A DNA stretch of 52,457 bases from Rodentibacter mrazii (GCF_001998825.1 NZ_MLHG01000003.1:1-52457); one strand, 5' to 3'; counted from the first letter of the stretch, positions 1 through 9,986 are shown. Translations and numbers: made by a program. The notes: generated by a model not told the origin, from the sequence alone.

Positions 1-120
1 ACTCTGTTGTTTTTGATTTTTATGTTGCTGAGATGTCTAGACAAAGATTTTTTTGACAGTATGATGAAACAAATCAAGAAAATATTAGCTAATAATCAAT
101 TAATGTGCGGTCAATTTTAG
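1..120 (+). CDS. C-terminal end of an upstream gene, cut by the window edge
   Basis: A reading frame is open from base 1 to a TAG at 118-120 and gives 39 residues. It begins with a hydrophobic stretch (LLFLIFMLL) and ends in a basic, amphipathic tail (MKQIKKIL, then MCGQF). This looks like the last membrane segment and cytoplasmic tail of a membrane protein, but too little is present to name it. Its last codons contain a near-perfect uptake signal (ATGTGCGGTCAATTTT, one base off in the core). The stop lies 9 bases before ilvI and overlaps the ilvI ribosome binding site, so the two genes may be co-transcribed. It could also be a chance open frame in an AT-rich leader. Confidence 0.5.
   Translation, partial: TLLFLIFMLLRCLDKDFFDSMMKQIKKILANNQLMCGQF
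38..65 (+). promoter_or_regulatory. Possible ilvI promoter
   Basis: TAGACA (38-43) and TATGAT (60-65) are separated by 16 bases, one mismatch each from the sigma-70 consensus, with a predicted start near 72. It lies inside the likely end of the upstream reading frame, so it would be an internal promoter. In enterobacteria ilvIH is controlled by Lrp; I cannot recognise Lrp sites here. Confidence 0.25.
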
Positions 121-129
121 GAGTAAATT

Positions 130-1854
130 ATGAAAAAATTATCCGGTGCCGAAATGGTGGTGCAATCACTACGTGATGAGGGCGTAGAGTATTTGTTTGG
201 TTATCCAGGAGGTGCGGTACTCGATATTTATGATGCGATTCACACCCTCGGTGGCATTGAACATATTCTTGTTCGTCATGAACAAGCCGCTGTCCATATG
301 GCGGATGGTTATGCACGTGCAACAGGCAAAGTGGGCTGTGTATTGGTGACTTCAGGCCCCGGTGCCACTAATGCTATCACCGGTATTGCCACCGCTTATG
401 CGGATTCCGTGCCGATGGTGGTGATTTCAGGGCAAGTGATGAGCCATCTCATTGGTAGCGATGCATTCCAAGAATGTGATATGGTGGGGATTTCACGCCC
501 TGTGGTAAAACACAGTTTTATTGTCAAAAAAGCGGAAGATATTCCGGAAACAATCAAAAAAGCCTTTTACATTGCATCAACAGGTCGTCCCGGCCCTGTT
601 GTGGTAGATATTCCCAAAGACACGGTAAACCCAACCCATAAATTCCCTTATGAATATCCAAAATCTGTTGAAATGCGTTCTTATAATCCCACAGTGAACG
701 GACATAAAGGACAGATTAAAAAAGCACTCAAAGCCTTATTAGTGGCTAAAAAACCGGTGTTATTCGTAGGCGGTGGAGCGGTTGCCGCAGAATGTAGTGA
801 AGCATTAACCCAATTTGCTCAACGTTTGAATTTACCGGTGACGGCATCGCTGATGGGATTAGGTGTCTATCCGAGTACGGATAAACAATTCTTAGGCATG
901 CTTGGTATGCACGGGACTTATGAAGCCAACAATGCGATGCATGAAAGTGATTTAATTCTCGGTATTGGTGTACGTTTTGATGATCGTACAACAAACAATC
1001 TTGAAAAATACTGTCCACAGGCAAAAGTGATTCAGATTGATATTGACCCAACATCAATTTCTAAAAATGTCCAAGTGGCGATCCCCATTGTCGGCAATGC
1101 AAAAAATATTTTAGATGAATTTTTAAGTTTATTAGGTGAAGAAGGGGGGAATCACCCACAAAATCATCTTGAAGATTGGTGGAAACAAATTAATGAATGG
1201 AAAGCCAAAAACTGCTTGGATTTCGACCGCACTTCAGGTGTGATTAAACCTCAACAAGTGATGGAAGCCGTTTATCGTATTACTCAAGGTGACGCTTATG
1301 TGGCTTCAGATGTGGGACAACATCAAATGTTTGCTGCATTGCATTATCCCTTTGATAAACCGCGTCGCTGGATCAATTCCGGTGGATTAGGTACGATGGG
1401 CTTTGGTTTGCCTGCCGCATTAGGCGTAAAACTTGCCCAACCAAACGGCACGGTAGTATGCGTGACCGGGGACGGCAGTATTCAAATGAATATTCAGGAA
1501 TTATCCACTGCAACGCAATACGGCATTCCTATTGTAATCATTTGTTTGAATAACCACTTTCTAGGTATGGTAAAACAATGGCAAGATTTGATTTATTCGG
1601 GTCGTCATTCACAAACCTATATGAATTCTTTGCCGGATTTTGTGAAATTGGCAGAATCTTATGGGCACGTAGGAATTAAAATTGCTACACCAGATGAGTT
1701 GGAGAGTAAATTAGAAGAAGCGTTTAAACTTAAAAACAAACTTGTCTTTGTCGATATCAATGTTGATGAAAGTGAACACGTTTATCCAATGCAAGTGCGT
1801 GGTGGCGCAATGAATGAGATGATTTTAGGTAAAGTAAAAGGGGAGAATGAGTAA
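130..1854 (+). CDS. ilvI: Acetolactate synthase III, large (catalytic) subunit
   Basis: This ThDP- and FAD-dependent enzyme joins pyruvate with pyruvate or 2-oxobutyrate, the first common step of valine, leucine and isoleucine synthesis. The 574-residue protein has the three-part family layout: an N-terminal ThDP-pyrimidine domain with catalytic Glu51 (in [19 protein letters not shown]), a middle FAD-type domain, and a C-terminal ThDP-diphosphate domain with the GDGS motif at 447-450 and the following NN. The length equals that of enterobacterial IlvI. The start has an AGGAG ribosome binding site (119-123), 6 bases upstream. Its stop shares one base with the ilvH start (TAATG), so the subunits are translationally coupled. 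Confidence 0.97.
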   Translation: MKKLSGAEMVVQSLRDEGVEYLFGYPGGAVLDIYDAIHTLGGIEHILVRHEQAAVHMADGYARATGKVGCVLVTSGPGATNAITGIATAYADSVPMVVISGQVMSHLIGSDAFQECDMVGISRPVVKHSFIVKKAEDIPETIKKAFYIASTGRPGPVVVDIPKDTVNPTHKFPYEYPKSVEMRSYNPTVNGHKGQIKKALKALLVAKKPVLFVGGGAVAAECSEALTQFAQRLNLPVTASLMGLGVYPSTDKQFLGMLGMHGTYEANNAMHESDLILGIGVRFDDRTTNNLEKYCPQAKVIQIDIDPTSISKNVQVAIPIVGNAKNILDEFLSLLGEEGGNHPQNHLEDWWKQINEWKAKNCLDFDRTSGVIKPQQVMEAVYRITQGDAYVASDVGQHQMFAALHYPFDKPRRWINSGGLGTMGFGLPAALGVKLAQPNGTVVCVTGDGSIQMNIQELSTATQYGIPIVIICLNNHFLGMVKQWQDLIYSGRHSQTYMNSLPDFVKLAESYGHVGIKIATPDELESKLEEAFKLKNKLVFVDINVDESEHVYPMQVRGGAMNEMILGKVKGENE

Positions 1855-2345
1855 TGCGTAGAGTTTTGTCTGTTCTATTAGAAAATGAATCTGGTGCACT
1901 ATCACGCGTGGTGGGTTTATTCTCTCAACGAGCATTTAATATTGAAAGTCTTACCGTTGCACCAACGGATGATTCCACATTATCACGAATGACGATTGCA
2001 GCAGTGGGTGATGAACAAGTGCTTGAACAAATTGAAAAGCAACTACATAAGCTCGTTGATGTATTTAAAGTGATTAATTTAAGTAATCATGAACACGTTG
2101 AGCGTGAAGTTTTACTAGTAAAAATCCGCGCAACGGGAGCATCACGTGATGAAATTAAACGTCTCACCGATATTTTCCGTGGTCAAATTGTGGATGTCAC
2201 TCCTAAATCCTACACGGTTCAACTAACTGGTACAAAAGATAAATTAGACGCTTTTGTTGCGGCAGTGAAGGAAGAAACAACATTGCTTGAAATTGTTCGT
2301 TCTGGATTGATTAGTCTTTCTCGTGGCGAGAAAAACATTCTTTAA
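1854..2345 (+). CDS. ilvH: Acetolactate synthase III, small (regulatory) subunit
   Basis: This is the regulatory subunit that binds valine and stimulates IlvI. The 163-residue protein starts with an ACT domain (about residues 4-78, [19 protein letters not shown]) and continues with the C-terminal ALS_ss domain. The length matches E. coli IlvH (163). Its ATG overlaps the ilvI stop by one base, which fixes the start. A strong terminator follows 25 bases after the stop, closing the operon. Feedback inhibition by valine is known for the family; the sequence does not show whether this enzyme is sensitive. Confidence 0.97.
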   Translation: MRRVLSVLLENESGALSRVVGLFSQRAFNIESLTVAPTDDSTLSRMTIAAVGDEQVLEQIEKQLHKLVDVFKVINLSNHEHVEREVLLVKIRATGASRDEIKRLTDIFRGQIVDVTPKSYTVQLTGTKDKLDAFVAAVKEETTLLEIVRSGLISLSRGEKNIL

Positions 2346-2369
2346 TTTATCCCTTTCATTGATGAAAAG

Positions 2370-2398
2370 TCTGCGCTCATAATGAGTGCAGATTTTTT
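2370..2398 (+). terminator. Rho-independent terminator of ilvIH
   Basis: TCTGCGCT and AGTGCAGA pair (one G-U) around CATAATG, and TTTTTT follows at 2393-2398. Confidence 0.85.
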
Positions 2399-2500
2399 AT
2401 ATTTCCTTGTGTTAAGTGATGATTTTCTTAGGAGTAGGAGGAAAGTAAATTCTAAAAGGCTCTGTAAACTTTTTGTTTATTATACGTGAAAATAAAGGAT

Positions 2501-2523
2501 AAAAAGGAAGCCAAATGGCTTCC
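2501..2523 (-). terminator. Terminator of the prfB-lysS operon
   Basis: GGAAGCC (2506-2512) and GGCTTCC (2517-2523) form a perfect 7-bp stem with a 4-base loop. On the minus strand it is followed by five T (2505-2501), just after the lysS stop. Confidence 0.8.
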
Positions 2524-2537
2524 TTTGAAAGTGTAGA

Positions 2538-4046
2538 TTATCTTTGTCGCATTGCAGGAAAGAGAATTACATCACGGATAGACGGTGCATTTGCATAAAG
2601 CATTGCGAGGCGATCAATACCCAAGCCCTCACCGGCAGTTGGTGGTAATCCGTGTTCAAGTGCAACCACAAAGTCTTCATCTTTAAACATCGCTTCATCA
2701 TCTCCGGCCTCTTTTGCCGCAACTTGTGCGTCAAAGCGTTCATTTTGGTCTTCCGCATCGTTTAATTCTGAAAAACCATTACCGATTTCACGTCCACCGA
2801 TGAATAGTTCAAAACGGTCAGTGACTTCTGGGTTTTCATCGTTGCGACGGGCAAGCGGTGAAATTTCTGCCGGATGAGCCATTAAGAATGTCGGTTGAAT
2901 TAAATGGTGTTCCGCTACTTCCTCAAAAATAGCGTTTACAATGCTACCTAATCCCCAAGATTTTTGCACTTCAATGCCTAAACGTTCAGCGGTGGCTTTG
3001 GCACGATCAAAATCGTATAAGTCCTCTTTAACAATGCCTTTATCTGCGCCGTATTTGATCGTTGCATCATGTAGGGTAATGCGTTCGAACGGTTTACCAA
3101 AATCAAATTCATATTCACCGTATTTCACAATAGTCGTACCAAGAATATCAATGGCTAGTTTGCGTAATAGTTCTTCAGTATTATCCATTAAATCGTGATA
3201 GTCCGCATAGGCTTGATAGTATTCCAGCATAGTAAACTCAGGGTTATGACGAACGGAAACCCCTTCATTGCGGAAGTTACGGTTTAATTCAAATACGCGT
3301 TCAAAACCGCCTACAACTAAACGTTTTAAGTAAAGTTCCGGTGCAATACGAAGATACATGTCCACATCAAGGGCATTATGATGTGTGACGAAAGGACGTG
3401 CAGCCGCACCACCGGGAATTGCTTGTAGCATTGGCGTTTCTACTTCCATGAAACCTTTTGAGATGAAATATTCACGAATTCCTGCTACAACTTTTGATCT
3501 AATAATAAAAGCTCGGCGGGACTCCTCATTCGAAATTAAATCTAAATAACGTTGACGATAACGCATTTCTTGGTCTGTTAAGCCATGGAATTTATCCGGC
3601 AACGGACGAAGCGCTTTGGTTAATAATTGAACTTCAGTTGTTTTAACAGTAAGCTCTCCGGTTTTAGTTTTAAATAATGTTCCTTTTACTCCGACAATAT
3701 CGCCTAAATCCCACTGACCGACATCATCTTTATACACACCTTCCGGTAGATTATCACGTGCCACATAAAGCTGAATTTTACCGCTCATATCTTGCAATGT
3801 GATAAAGGTTGCTTTACCCATTGCACGGCGGGTCATAATACGACCGGCAACAGCGACTTCAATGTTTTTTTCTTTTAAGGTTTCATTCTCTTCCGATTCA
3901 TATTGATTATGCAAATCTTGTGCAAGTGAGTTACGGCGGAATTGGTTTGGGAACGCATTGCCTTTAGCGCGTAGGACCGCTAATTTTTCACGGCGAACGA
4001 GCATTTCTCCATTGAAATCGAGTTCTTTTATTTCTTGTTCTGACAT
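2538..4046 (-). CDS. lysS: Lysyl-tRNA synthetase, class II
   Basis: It charges tRNA-Lys with lysine in the cytoplasm. The 502-residue protein has an N-terminal OB-fold anticodon-binding domain (about 66-145) and a class II catalytic domain with motif 2 ([14 protein letters not shown], about 258-271) and motif 3 near the C-terminus ([12 protein letters not shown]). The length is close to E. coli LysS (505). It lies 60 bases downstream of prfB on the same strand, with a degenerate uptake signal in the gap and no terminator, so prfB-lysS forms an operon, as in E. coli and Haemophilus. The terminator at 2501-2523 closes it. Confidence 0.97.
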   Translation of the reverse strand: MSEQEIKELDFNGEMLVRREKLAVLRAKGNAFPNQFRRNSLAQDLHNQYESEENETLKEKNIEVAVAGRIMTRRAMGKATFITLQDMSGKIQLYVARDNLPEGVYKDDVGQWDLGDIVGVKGTLFKTKTGELTVKTTEVQLLTKALRPLPDKFHGLTDQEMRYRQRYLDLISNEESRRAFIIRSKVVAGIREYFISKGFMEVETPMLQAIPGGAAARPFVTHHNALDVDMYLRIAPELYLKRLVVGGFERVFELNRNFRNEGVSVRHNPEFTMLEYYQAYADYHDLMDNTEELLRKLAIDILGTTIVKYGEYEFDFGKPFERITLHDATIKYGADKGIVKEDLYDFDRAKATAERLGIEVQKSWGLGSIVNAIFEEVAEHHLIQPTFLMAHPAEISPLARRNDENPEVTDRFELFIGGREIGNGFSELNDAEDQNERFDAQVAAKEAGDDEAMFKDEDFVVALEHGLPPTAGEGLGIDRLAMLYANAPSIRDVILFPAMRQR

Positions 4047-4106
4047 TTTTCTTTACCTTTGATAGTGAAAATTTGGTTGTAAAACTTAGTGGAAAATGGC
4101 CGCACT

Positions 4107-5205
4107 TTATAGTCCGGCTTTCAAACTGGCCTCAATAAAGCGATCTAAATCGCCGTCAAGTACGGCTTGTGTGTTGCGATTTTCGATACCGGTACGCAAA
4201 TCTTTAATGCGTGAATCGTCTAACACATAAGAGCGAATTTGGCTGCCCCAACCGATGTCGGATTTATTGTCTTCCATCGCTTGTTTATCGGCATTTTTCT
4301 TTTGTAGTTCCAGTTCATACAATTTTGCTTTTAATTGCTTCATTGCCTGATCTTTATTTTTGTGTTGAGAACGATCATTTTGACATTGCACCACAATACC
4401 GCTTGGCATATGGGTAATTCGAACCGCACTTTCGGTTTTATTAACGTGCTGACCGCCCGCACCGGAAGCACGATAAACGTCAATACGTAGATCCGCAGGG
4501 TTGATTTCTATATCGATATTATCATCAACTTCAGGATAAACGAATACGGCACTGAAAGAGGTATGGCGGCGGTTATTGGAATCAAATGGGCTTTTGCGTA
4601 CCAAACGGTGAATGCCGGTTTCTGTACGTAACCAACCGAAGGCATATTCACCGCTAATTTTAATGGTTGCAGATTTTAAACCTGCGACATCACCATCGGA
4701 AACCTCCATTAATTCTGTTTTAAAGCCCTTGCTTTCCGCCCAACGTAAATACATACGCAACAACATTTCTGTCCAATCCTGTGCCTCTGTGCCACCGGAA
4801 CCGGCTTGTAAATCCACATAGCAATCAGAGGCATCATGTTCGCCACTGAACATACGACGAAATTCCAATTGCGCCAGTTGTATTTCAAGCGTTTCTAATT
4901 CTGCAACGGCTTCGTTAAAGGTGTCTTCATCCTCAGCTTCTACCGCAAGCTCAAGTAGCCCGTCCACATCTTCCAAGCCTTGTTCCAAATTTTTGATGGT
5001 GTTCACGACTTGCTCAAGGGCTACTCGTTCTTTTCCTAAGGATTGTGCGTTATCCGGGTCATTCCAGACTTCAGGCTGTTCTAATTCCGCGTTGACTTCT
5101 TCTAAACGTTCGACTTTAGTGTCGAAGTCAAAGATACCCCCGAAGTACAGAAGTGCGGTCGGAAAGATCAGCGATTTTATTTTTCACAGGATTTATTTCA
5201 AACAT
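4107..5205 (-). CDS. prfB: Peptide chain release factor 2, with programmed +1 frameshift
   Basis: RF2 reads UGA and UAA stop codons. Translation starts at ATG 5205-5203 and meets an in-frame TGA at codon 26 (5130-5128). Just before it lies the classical shift site CGGGGGTATCTTTGAC: an internal Shine-Dalgarno-like GGGGG, a CTT codon and TGA followed by C. A +1 shift at CTT resumes at GAC (5129) and reads on to TAA at 4109, giving 365 residues, the same as E. coli RF2. The SPF anticodon-like tripeptide falls at 205-207 and the GGQ motif at 250-252. Residue 246 is Ala, the efficient form, not the Thr of E. coli K-12. The shift is autoregulation, not an error. An uptake signal lies within the first 25 codons. 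Confidence 0.95.
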
Positions 5206-5271
5206 AATTAATTTGCTTTAACTATAAACTGTCGGATTATATGCTATTTTCTTATTTTTGGGTAGCTAGGG

Positions 5272-5299
5272 TTGCAGAAATTACTAATTTATCTATAAT
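5272..5299 (+). promoter_or_regulatory. Probable dsbC promoter
   Basis: TTGCAG (5272-5277), 16-base spacer, then a perfect TATAAT (5294-5299), predicted start near 5306. A second TATAAT on the opposite strand (5241-5236) could serve prfB, but its -35 is poor. Confidence 0.55.
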
Positions 5300-5334
5300 C
5301 TCAGGTTCGCTTTTAGCAAATTTAGGTATGAAAA

Positions 5335-6021
5335 ATGAAAAAAATTTTAACCGCACTTTTATGCGCAATGGCTGCAAATGCAATGGCGGATGATTCAGCT
5401 ATCAAAAATAAATTACAAGCACTTGGTGCGAAAAATGTTGATATTAAAAATTCACCTATCAGTGGTATTAAAACAGCCGTAACTGATGAGGGGATTATTT
5501 ATGTAACGGAAGACGGTAAATATGCCTTTCAGGGAAAACTTTATGAATTAACCAATAAAGGGCCTGTCGATGTGGCCGGTAAATTATTGATGGATAAACT
5601 TAATTCCTACAAAAATGAAATGATTGTTTATCCGGCAAAAAATGAAAAGTATGTCGTCACGGTATTTATGGATACGACTTGTCACTATTGCCATTTATTA
5701 CACCAACAATTAAAAGAATATAATGATCTTGGTATTACCGTGCGTTATTTGGCTTTCCCTCGTAACGGAATGAGAAGTGAAACGGCAAAACAAATGGAAG
5801 CGATTTGGACGACCAAAGATCCTGTTTTTGCTTTAAATGAAGCTGAAAATGGCAGACCGCCAAAAGAAGTTAAAACGCCTAATATTGTGAAAAAACACTA
5901 CGAGTTAGGTATTCAATTTGGCGTAACCGGAACTCCGAGTGTTATCACATCAAATGGAGAGATCATCGGTGGATATTTAAAACCGGTGGATCTGTTGGCA
6001 GCCTTGAAAGAAAGCGAATAA
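5335..6021 (+). CDS. dsbC: Thiol:disulfide interchange protein DsbC, periplasmic isomerase
   Basis: DsbC reshuffles wrong disulfides in periplasmic proteins and is kept reduced by DsbD. The 228-residue precursor has a signal peptide (cleavage probably after AMA, residue 18), an N-terminal dimerisation domain and a thioredoxin fold with active site CHYC at 116-119 and a cis-proline loop (TGTP). No other cysteine is present in the mature protein, so the second, structural disulfide of E. coli DsbC is missing. The signal peptide residues LTALL are encoded by an uptake signal. The gene precedes recJ, as in E. coli and Haemophilus. The ATG at 5328 is out of frame. Confidence 0.93.
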   Translation: MKKILTALLCAMAANAMADDSAIKNKLQALGAKNVDIKNSPISGIKTAVTDEGIIYVTEDGKYAFQGKLYELTNKGPVDVAGKLLMDKLNSYKNEMIVYPAKNEKYVVTVFMDTTCHYCHLLHQQLKEYNDLGITVRYLAFPRNGMRSETAKQMEAIWTTKDPVFALNEAENGRPPKEVKTPNIVKKHYELGIQFGVTGTPSVITSNGEIIGGYLKPVDLLAALKESE

Positions 6022-6058
6022 TAATTTAGCGATAAACAAAAACGATATTATGTTTTAT

Positions 6059-6087
6059 AAAAGAGCTGTTGGTTTAACAGCTCTTTA
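6059..6087 (+). terminator. Hairpin between dsbC and recJ, probably a weak terminator
   Basis: AAGAGCTGTT (6061-6070) and AACAGCTCTT (6076-6085) are perfectly complementary around a 5-base loop. The following T-tract is short (TACTTATG), so read-through into recJ, which starts 11 bases later, is likely. Confidence 0.5.
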
Positions 6088-6097
6088 CTTATGAATT

Positions 6098-7825
6098 ATG
6101 AATAAACTCATTAAACGCCGCGAAATTCCGGTTGGAAGTTCTGTTACCGAACATCCCTTACTGGATCGTCTCTATCGTGCCCGCCATATTAAAAATACGA
6201 AAGAATTGGACCGCACTTTAAAATCCATGCTGAATCCGAATCAACTTCACGGTATTACTCAAGCGGTATCACTGTTGGTATCGGCTTATCAAACGCAACA
6301 AAAAATTGTCATTGTAGGTGATTTTGATGCGGACGGTGCAACCAGTACGGCATTAGCGGTATTGGCACTTCGTCAGCTTGGCTTTACGAATATTGATTAT
6401 TTAGTGCCGAATCGCTTTGAACAAGGTTATGGGTTGAGTATTCCCGTGGCGGAAATGGCGATTGAAAAAGGTGTACAATTACTAATGACAGTGGATAATG
6501 GCGTATCTTCTTTTGAAGGGATTGCTTTTTTAAAAGAAAAAGGTATCCGTGTTTTGGTGACGGATCACCATTTACCTTCAGATACTTTGCCACCGGCAGA
6601 TGCCATTGTGAACCCGAACTTAAATCAATGCGGTTTTCCTTCAAAATCCTTGGCTGGCGTGGGGGTAGCATTTTATTTAATGCTGGCGGTACGGGCTAGA
6701 TTTCGTGATCTGGGGATTTTTACTGCGGAAAATCAACCTAATTTTACGGAATTGCTTGATCTTGTAGCACTTGGTACTATTGCTGATGTCGTGCCGCTTG
6801 ATCAGAATAATCGTATTTTGGCTTATCAGGGGTTAATGCGAATTCGTGCTAAGCATTGCCGACCGGGCATTATTGCTTTAGCGGAAGTGGCAAATCGTAG
6901 TATTGAGCAGTTTTCGGCAAGTGATCTTGGCTTTTCCATTGGACCACGTTTAAATGCGGCAGGGCGATTGGATAATATGTCTCTTGGTGTGGAATTGTTG
7001 CTTGCGGAAGAAATGCAAACTGCGCGTGAACTCGCCTTAGAACTGGATCAGCTGAATCAAACGCGCAAAGAAATTGAAGCGGGAATGAAATTTGAAGCAT
7101 TGGAAATTTGCCGAAATCTCACCGCACTTTTCAACGAATTACCAAGTGGTATTGTACTTTATCAAGCAGATTGGCATCAAGGTGTGCTAGGGATTGTTTC
7201 GTCTCGTATTAAAGATCAATATCATCGCCCGGTTATTGCTTTTGCACAAGATGAAAAAGGCGTATTGAAAGGTTCTGCCCGCTCTATTGAAGGAGTACAT
7301 ATTCGGGATCTGTTAGAACGAATTCATTCTCAATATCCCGATATGATCTTAAAATTTGGCGGACATGCGATGGCAGCAGGTTTAAGCATTCGTGAAGAAT
7401 GTTTTACGCAATTTCAACAAATTTTCAATCAAACGGTATTCGAATGGTTGGATGATGCACATTTACAAGGCATTATTTGGACAGATGGTGAATTAGGCTC
7501 GAATGAATTCACGCTTGAAACGGCTGAATTGTTAAAAAATGGTGGACCTTGGGGGCAGGCATTCCCAGAACCTTGCTTTGACGGTGAATTTAAAATTTTG
7601 GATCAACGCGCAATTGGGCAAGGGCAAAATCATTTAAAAATGTTAGTTGAGCCGAAGCAGGGCGGTCCGCTTTTGGATGCTGTTGCTTTTAATATTGATA
7701 CCCGATTATATCCTGATTTATCCATTAAACAGGCTCGTCTGGCCTATAAATTGGACATAAATGAGTTTCGTGGTAATCGTAATATCCAATTATTAGTAGA
7801 TCATATTGAACCAATAGATGAGTAA
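6098..7825 (+). CDS. recJ: Single-stranded-DNA-specific exonuclease RecJ
   Basis: RecJ is a 5'-3' exonuclease on single-stranded DNA acting in RecF-pathway recombination, mismatch repair and base excision repair. The 575-residue protein shows the DHH phosphoesterase motifs: motif I GDFDADGATST at 74-84 and the TDHH motif at 155-158, then the DHHA1 domain with GGHAMAAGLS and the C-terminal OB region. The length agrees with E. coli RecJ (577). It overlaps the next gene by 8 bases, so the two are co-translated. Two uptake signals lie in the coding region. The ribosome binding site is weak. Confidence 0.95.
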   Translation: MNKLIKRREIPVGSSVTEHPLLDRLYRARHIKNTKELDRTLKSMLNPNQLHGITQAVSLLVSAYQTQQKIVIVGDFDADGATSTALAVLALRQLGFTNIDYLVPNRFEQGYGLSIPVAEMAIEKGVQLLMTVDNGVSSFEGIAFLKEKGIRVLVTDHHLPSDTLPPADAIVNPNLNQCGFPSKSLAGVGVAFYLMLAVRARFRDLGIFTAENQPNFTELLDLVALGTIADVVPLDQNNRILAYQGLMRIRAKHCRPGIIALAEVANRSIEQFSASDLGFSIGPRLNAAGRLDNMSLGVELLLAEEMQTARELALELDQLNQTRKEIEAGMKFEALEICRNLTALFNELPSGIVLYQADWHQGVLGIVSSRIKDQYHRPVIAFAQDEKGVLKGSARSIEGVHIRDLLERIHSQYPDMILKFGGHAMAAGLSIREECFTQFQQIFNQTVFEWLDDAHLQGIIWTDGELGSNEFTLETAELLKNGGPWGQAFPEPCFDGEFKILDQRAIGQGQNHLKMLVEPKQGGPLLDAVAFNIDTRLYPDLSIKQARLAYKLDINEFRGNRNIQLLVDHIEPIDE

Positions 7826-8525
7826 AATAATAAAGTGGCGATGGGGCAATCTTGCGTTATTCGGTATTGCAACGCAGTTTGCTTTCGCAGAAACGAATCC
7901 AAAAGATTTTTCTGTACAAAATCAACCGCACTTGCCGTCTGCAAATACATTAGGATTTGAGGACGGGCGCGATTATTTTTCCTATAAAGAACCGGTGGTT
8001 CATCCTTTGCGTGCCGATAAGAAAATCCGTATTCAATTCTTTTTTGATTATGATTGTAGAGTGTGTTCGTCCGCGCAAGATATTTTGGAATTCTATAGCC
8101 AAATGCGTCCTGATAAAATTGTTTTGGAACAATATCCAGTGGCAACTATCGAAAATCAATTTAGTGCAAAGGTGTTCTACACTTTAAAAGCATTAAAAGC
8201 AGGAGAATTATCTGATGCATTATTGTTTGAAACGGCAGAAAAATCACGTTATGTTGAACTGGCATCGCCGGCAAAAATGCTAAAATGGGCGGAGCAGCAG
8301 GGACTTGATAAACAAATCTTTGCAAAAACCGAAAATTCTTCGGATATAAAGGAAAAAATAAAAGATTCTATTGAATTAACGGAAGAATATGGTGTTTTTA
8401 CTTATCCTTATGTGGTGATTGGTGGAAAGTATGTACTGACGGCGAGTACGCTTTATAATGATGATTACAGTGTGGCTGTATTAGATTATTTAGTGAATAA
8501 ATTGGAAAAGGAGAGAGAGAAATGA
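7818..8525 (+). CDS. DsbA-like periplasmic thiol:disulfide oxidoreductase
   Basis: The 235-residue precursor has a signal peptide ending near FAFA (residue 24), then a thioredoxin-fold domain with a CRVC motif (Cys80-Cys83 in [14 protein letters not shown]) and a cis-proline at Pro197 (VFTYPYVV). That pattern is DsbA-like, but the dipeptide between the cysteines is RV, not the PH of DsbA, and the protein is not a close match to DsbA or DsbC as I know them. It starts inside recJ (8-base overlap) and overlaps mtnN by ATGA, so it is translated with both. A periplasmic redox role for a specific client is an inference; its partner is unknown. Confidence 0.75.
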   Translation: MSKIIKWRWGNLALFGIATQFAFAETNPKDFSVQNQPHLPSANTLGFEDGRDYFSYKEPVVHPLRADKKIRIQFFFDYDCRVCSSAQDILEFYSQMRPDKIVLEQYPVATIENQFSAKVFYTLKALKAGELSDALLFETAEKSRYVELASPAKMLKWAEQQGLDKQIFAKTENSSDIKEKIKDSIELTEEYGVFTYPYVVIGGKYVLTASTLYNDDYSVAVLDYLVNKLEKEREK

Positions 8526-9211
8526 AAATAGGCATTGTTGGTGCAATGGCGCAAGAAGTCGAAATTCTGAAAGGCTTAATGACGGATAAGATCGAAACGA
8601 GGGTAGCAAGTACGGTCATTTTTGAGGGAAAAATTAACGGAAAATCCGTTGCTTTGTTGCAATCGGGAATCGGGAAAGTTGCTGCTGCAATCGGAACTAC
8701 CGCCTTACTACAACTGGCAAAACCGGATATTGTGATCAATACGGGATCAGCCGGTGGCGTAGCGAAAGGATTAAAAGTCGGCGATATTGTCATTTCCGAT
8801 GAGACCCGTTATCACGATGTGGATGTTACGGTATTCGGCTATGAAAAAGGTCAACTTCCGGCTAATCCCGCGGCATTTTTGTCTGATGAGAAATTAGCGG
8901 ATCTAGCACAAAAAACGGCTGAAGCACAGGGGCAATCGGTAAAACGTGGGTTAATTTGTTCCGGTGACAGCTTTATTAATAGTGAAGATAAAATTGCTGA
9001 AATCAAAGCGGATTTCCCTCATGTTACAGCGGTCGAAATGGAGGCAACGGCAATCGCCCAAGTTTGCTATGCATTTAATGTTCCGTTTGTGGTCGTACGT
9101 GCGATTTCTGATGGTGGCGATGGGGAAGCGAGTCTGTCTTTTGAGGAATTTTTACCGCTTGCGGCGAAACAATCTTCTGCATTGGTTTTAGGCATGTTAG
9201 ACAAATTATAG
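8522..9211 (+). CDS. mtnN: 5'-methylthioadenosine/S-adenosylhomocysteine nucleosidase
   Basis: It cleaves adenine from MTA, SAH and 5'-deoxyadenosine, clearing by-products of polyamine synthesis, methylation and autoinducer-2 synthesis. The 229-residue protein has the family features: Glu12 ([10 protein letters not shown]), the AVEMEA motif for substrate binding, and the general acid Asp197 (RAISDGGDG). Length is like E. coli MtnN/Pfs (232). Its ATG overlaps the preceding stop (ATGA). Eight bases separate it from cmk. Confidence 0.95.
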   Translation: MKIGIVGAMAQEVEILKGLMTDKIETRVASTVIFEGKINGKSVALLQSGIGKVAAAIGTTALLQLAKPDIVINTGSAGGVAKGLKVGDIVISDETRYHDVDVTVFGYEKGQLPANPAAFLSDEKLADLAQKTAEAQGQSVKRGLICSGDSFINSEDKIAEIKADFPHVTAVEMEATAIAQVCYAFNVPFVVVRAISDGGDGEASLSFEEFLPLAAKQSSALVLGMLDKL

Positions 9212-9219
9212 GATTTCTT

Positions 9220-9891
9220 ATGGGAATAATTATTACCGTTGATGGCCCAAGTGGTGCGGGAAAAGGTACATTGTGCTATGCGTTAGCGGAAAAATTAGGC
9301 TATGCCTTGTTAGATAGTGGGGCAATTTATCGTGTTACGGCGTTGGCTGCGATGAAAAGTGCGGTCGATTTATCAGATGAATTTGCTCTGGCGGAATTGG
9401 CACGTAATTTGGATATTCAATTTGTTCCGCGAGATGGGGAAGTTAATATTTTATTAAACGGCGAGAATGTAAGTCGTTTAATTCGCACTCAAGAAACGGC
9501 AGATGTTGCATCAAAAATCGCTGTTTTTCCGCAAGTTAGAGCAGCATTACTGCAACTTCAACGGGATTTCGCAAAAAATAATAACCTCATTGCTGACGGG
9601 CGTGATATGGGAACCGTGGTATTTCCCAATGCTCAGATAAAACTCTTTTTAGACGCAAGTGCTGAAGAACGTGCAAAAAGGCGCTACAAACAGTTGCAAA
9701 GCAAGGGAATTAGTGGTAACTTTGCACAGATTTTGGTCGAGATAAAGGAACGGGACTTTCGTGATAGAAATCGTGAAGTCGCTCCGCTTAAACCGGCTGA
9801 AGATGCGTTGTTACTTGATAGTACAACATTGAGTATTGATGACGTGATTGCTCAAGCGATGGCTTACATTCAACAACGTAAAAATACTTAA
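9220..9891 (+). CDS. cmk: Cytidylate kinase
   Basis: It phosphorylates CMP and dCMP with ATP in pyrimidine salvage and supply. The 223-residue protein has the P-loop GPSGAGKGT at residues 9-17 and the [11 protein letters not shown] and RDFRDRNR substrate and LID segments typical of bacterial Cmk. E. coli Cmk has 227 residues. It lies just upstream of rpsA, the usual gene order in gamma-proteobacteria. An uptake signal falls in codons for KSAVDL. Confidence 0.95.
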   Translation: MGIIITVDGPSGAGKGTLCYALAEKLGYALLDSGAIYRVTALAAMKSAVDLSDEFALAELARNLDIQFVPRDGEVNILLNGENVSRLIRTQETADVASKIAVFPQVRAALLQLQRDFAKNNNLIADGRDMGTVVFPNAQIKLFLDASAEERAKRRYKQLQSKGISGNFAQILVEIKERDFRDRNREVAPLKPAEDALLLDSTTLSIDDVIAQAMAYIQQRKNT

Positions 9892-9898
9892 CTTTGTT

Positions 9899-9955
9899 TA
9901 TTCAAGGATGAATAGACGTTTATTCTCAACCCCACATCTTATGGATAAAATGTGG
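9899..9955 (+). promoter_or_regulatory. rpsA leader with two hairpins exposing GGA in the loops
   Basis: Hairpin 1 pairs TATTCA (9899-9904) with TGAATA (9909-9914), loop AGGA. Hairpin 2 pairs CCACAT (9932-9937) with ATGTGG (9950-9955), with GGA inside its 12-base loop. The start codon has only a weak Shine-Dalgarno sequence (AAGAAGA). The E. coli rpsA leader is known to work without a strong Shine-Dalgarno sequence, through hairpins with GGA in their loops, and to be repressed by free S1. The same layout is visible here. Confidence 0.5.
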
Positions 9956-9986
9956 ATGTTATTAACTTTTAAAGAAGATTATTTAT

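Noticed and set aside
53..58. TTGACA upstream of ilvI
   Set aside because: A perfect -35, but no -10 at 15-19 bases; the nearest candidates are 22 or more bases away. TAGACA/TATGAT nearby fits better.
1..129. Leader-peptide attenuator before ilvI
   Set aside because: The frame before ilvI is open from the window edge, is not rich in Val, Leu and Ile codons in a short peptide context, and no terminator hairpin lies before ilvI.
746..1057. Minus-strand open frame inside ilvI (103 codons)
   Set aside because: It lies wholly within a strongly conserved gene in another frame, with no ribosome binding site and no family features. The same holds for the other antisense frames inside lysS, recJ, ettA, the NicO and sugar genes and the iron operon.
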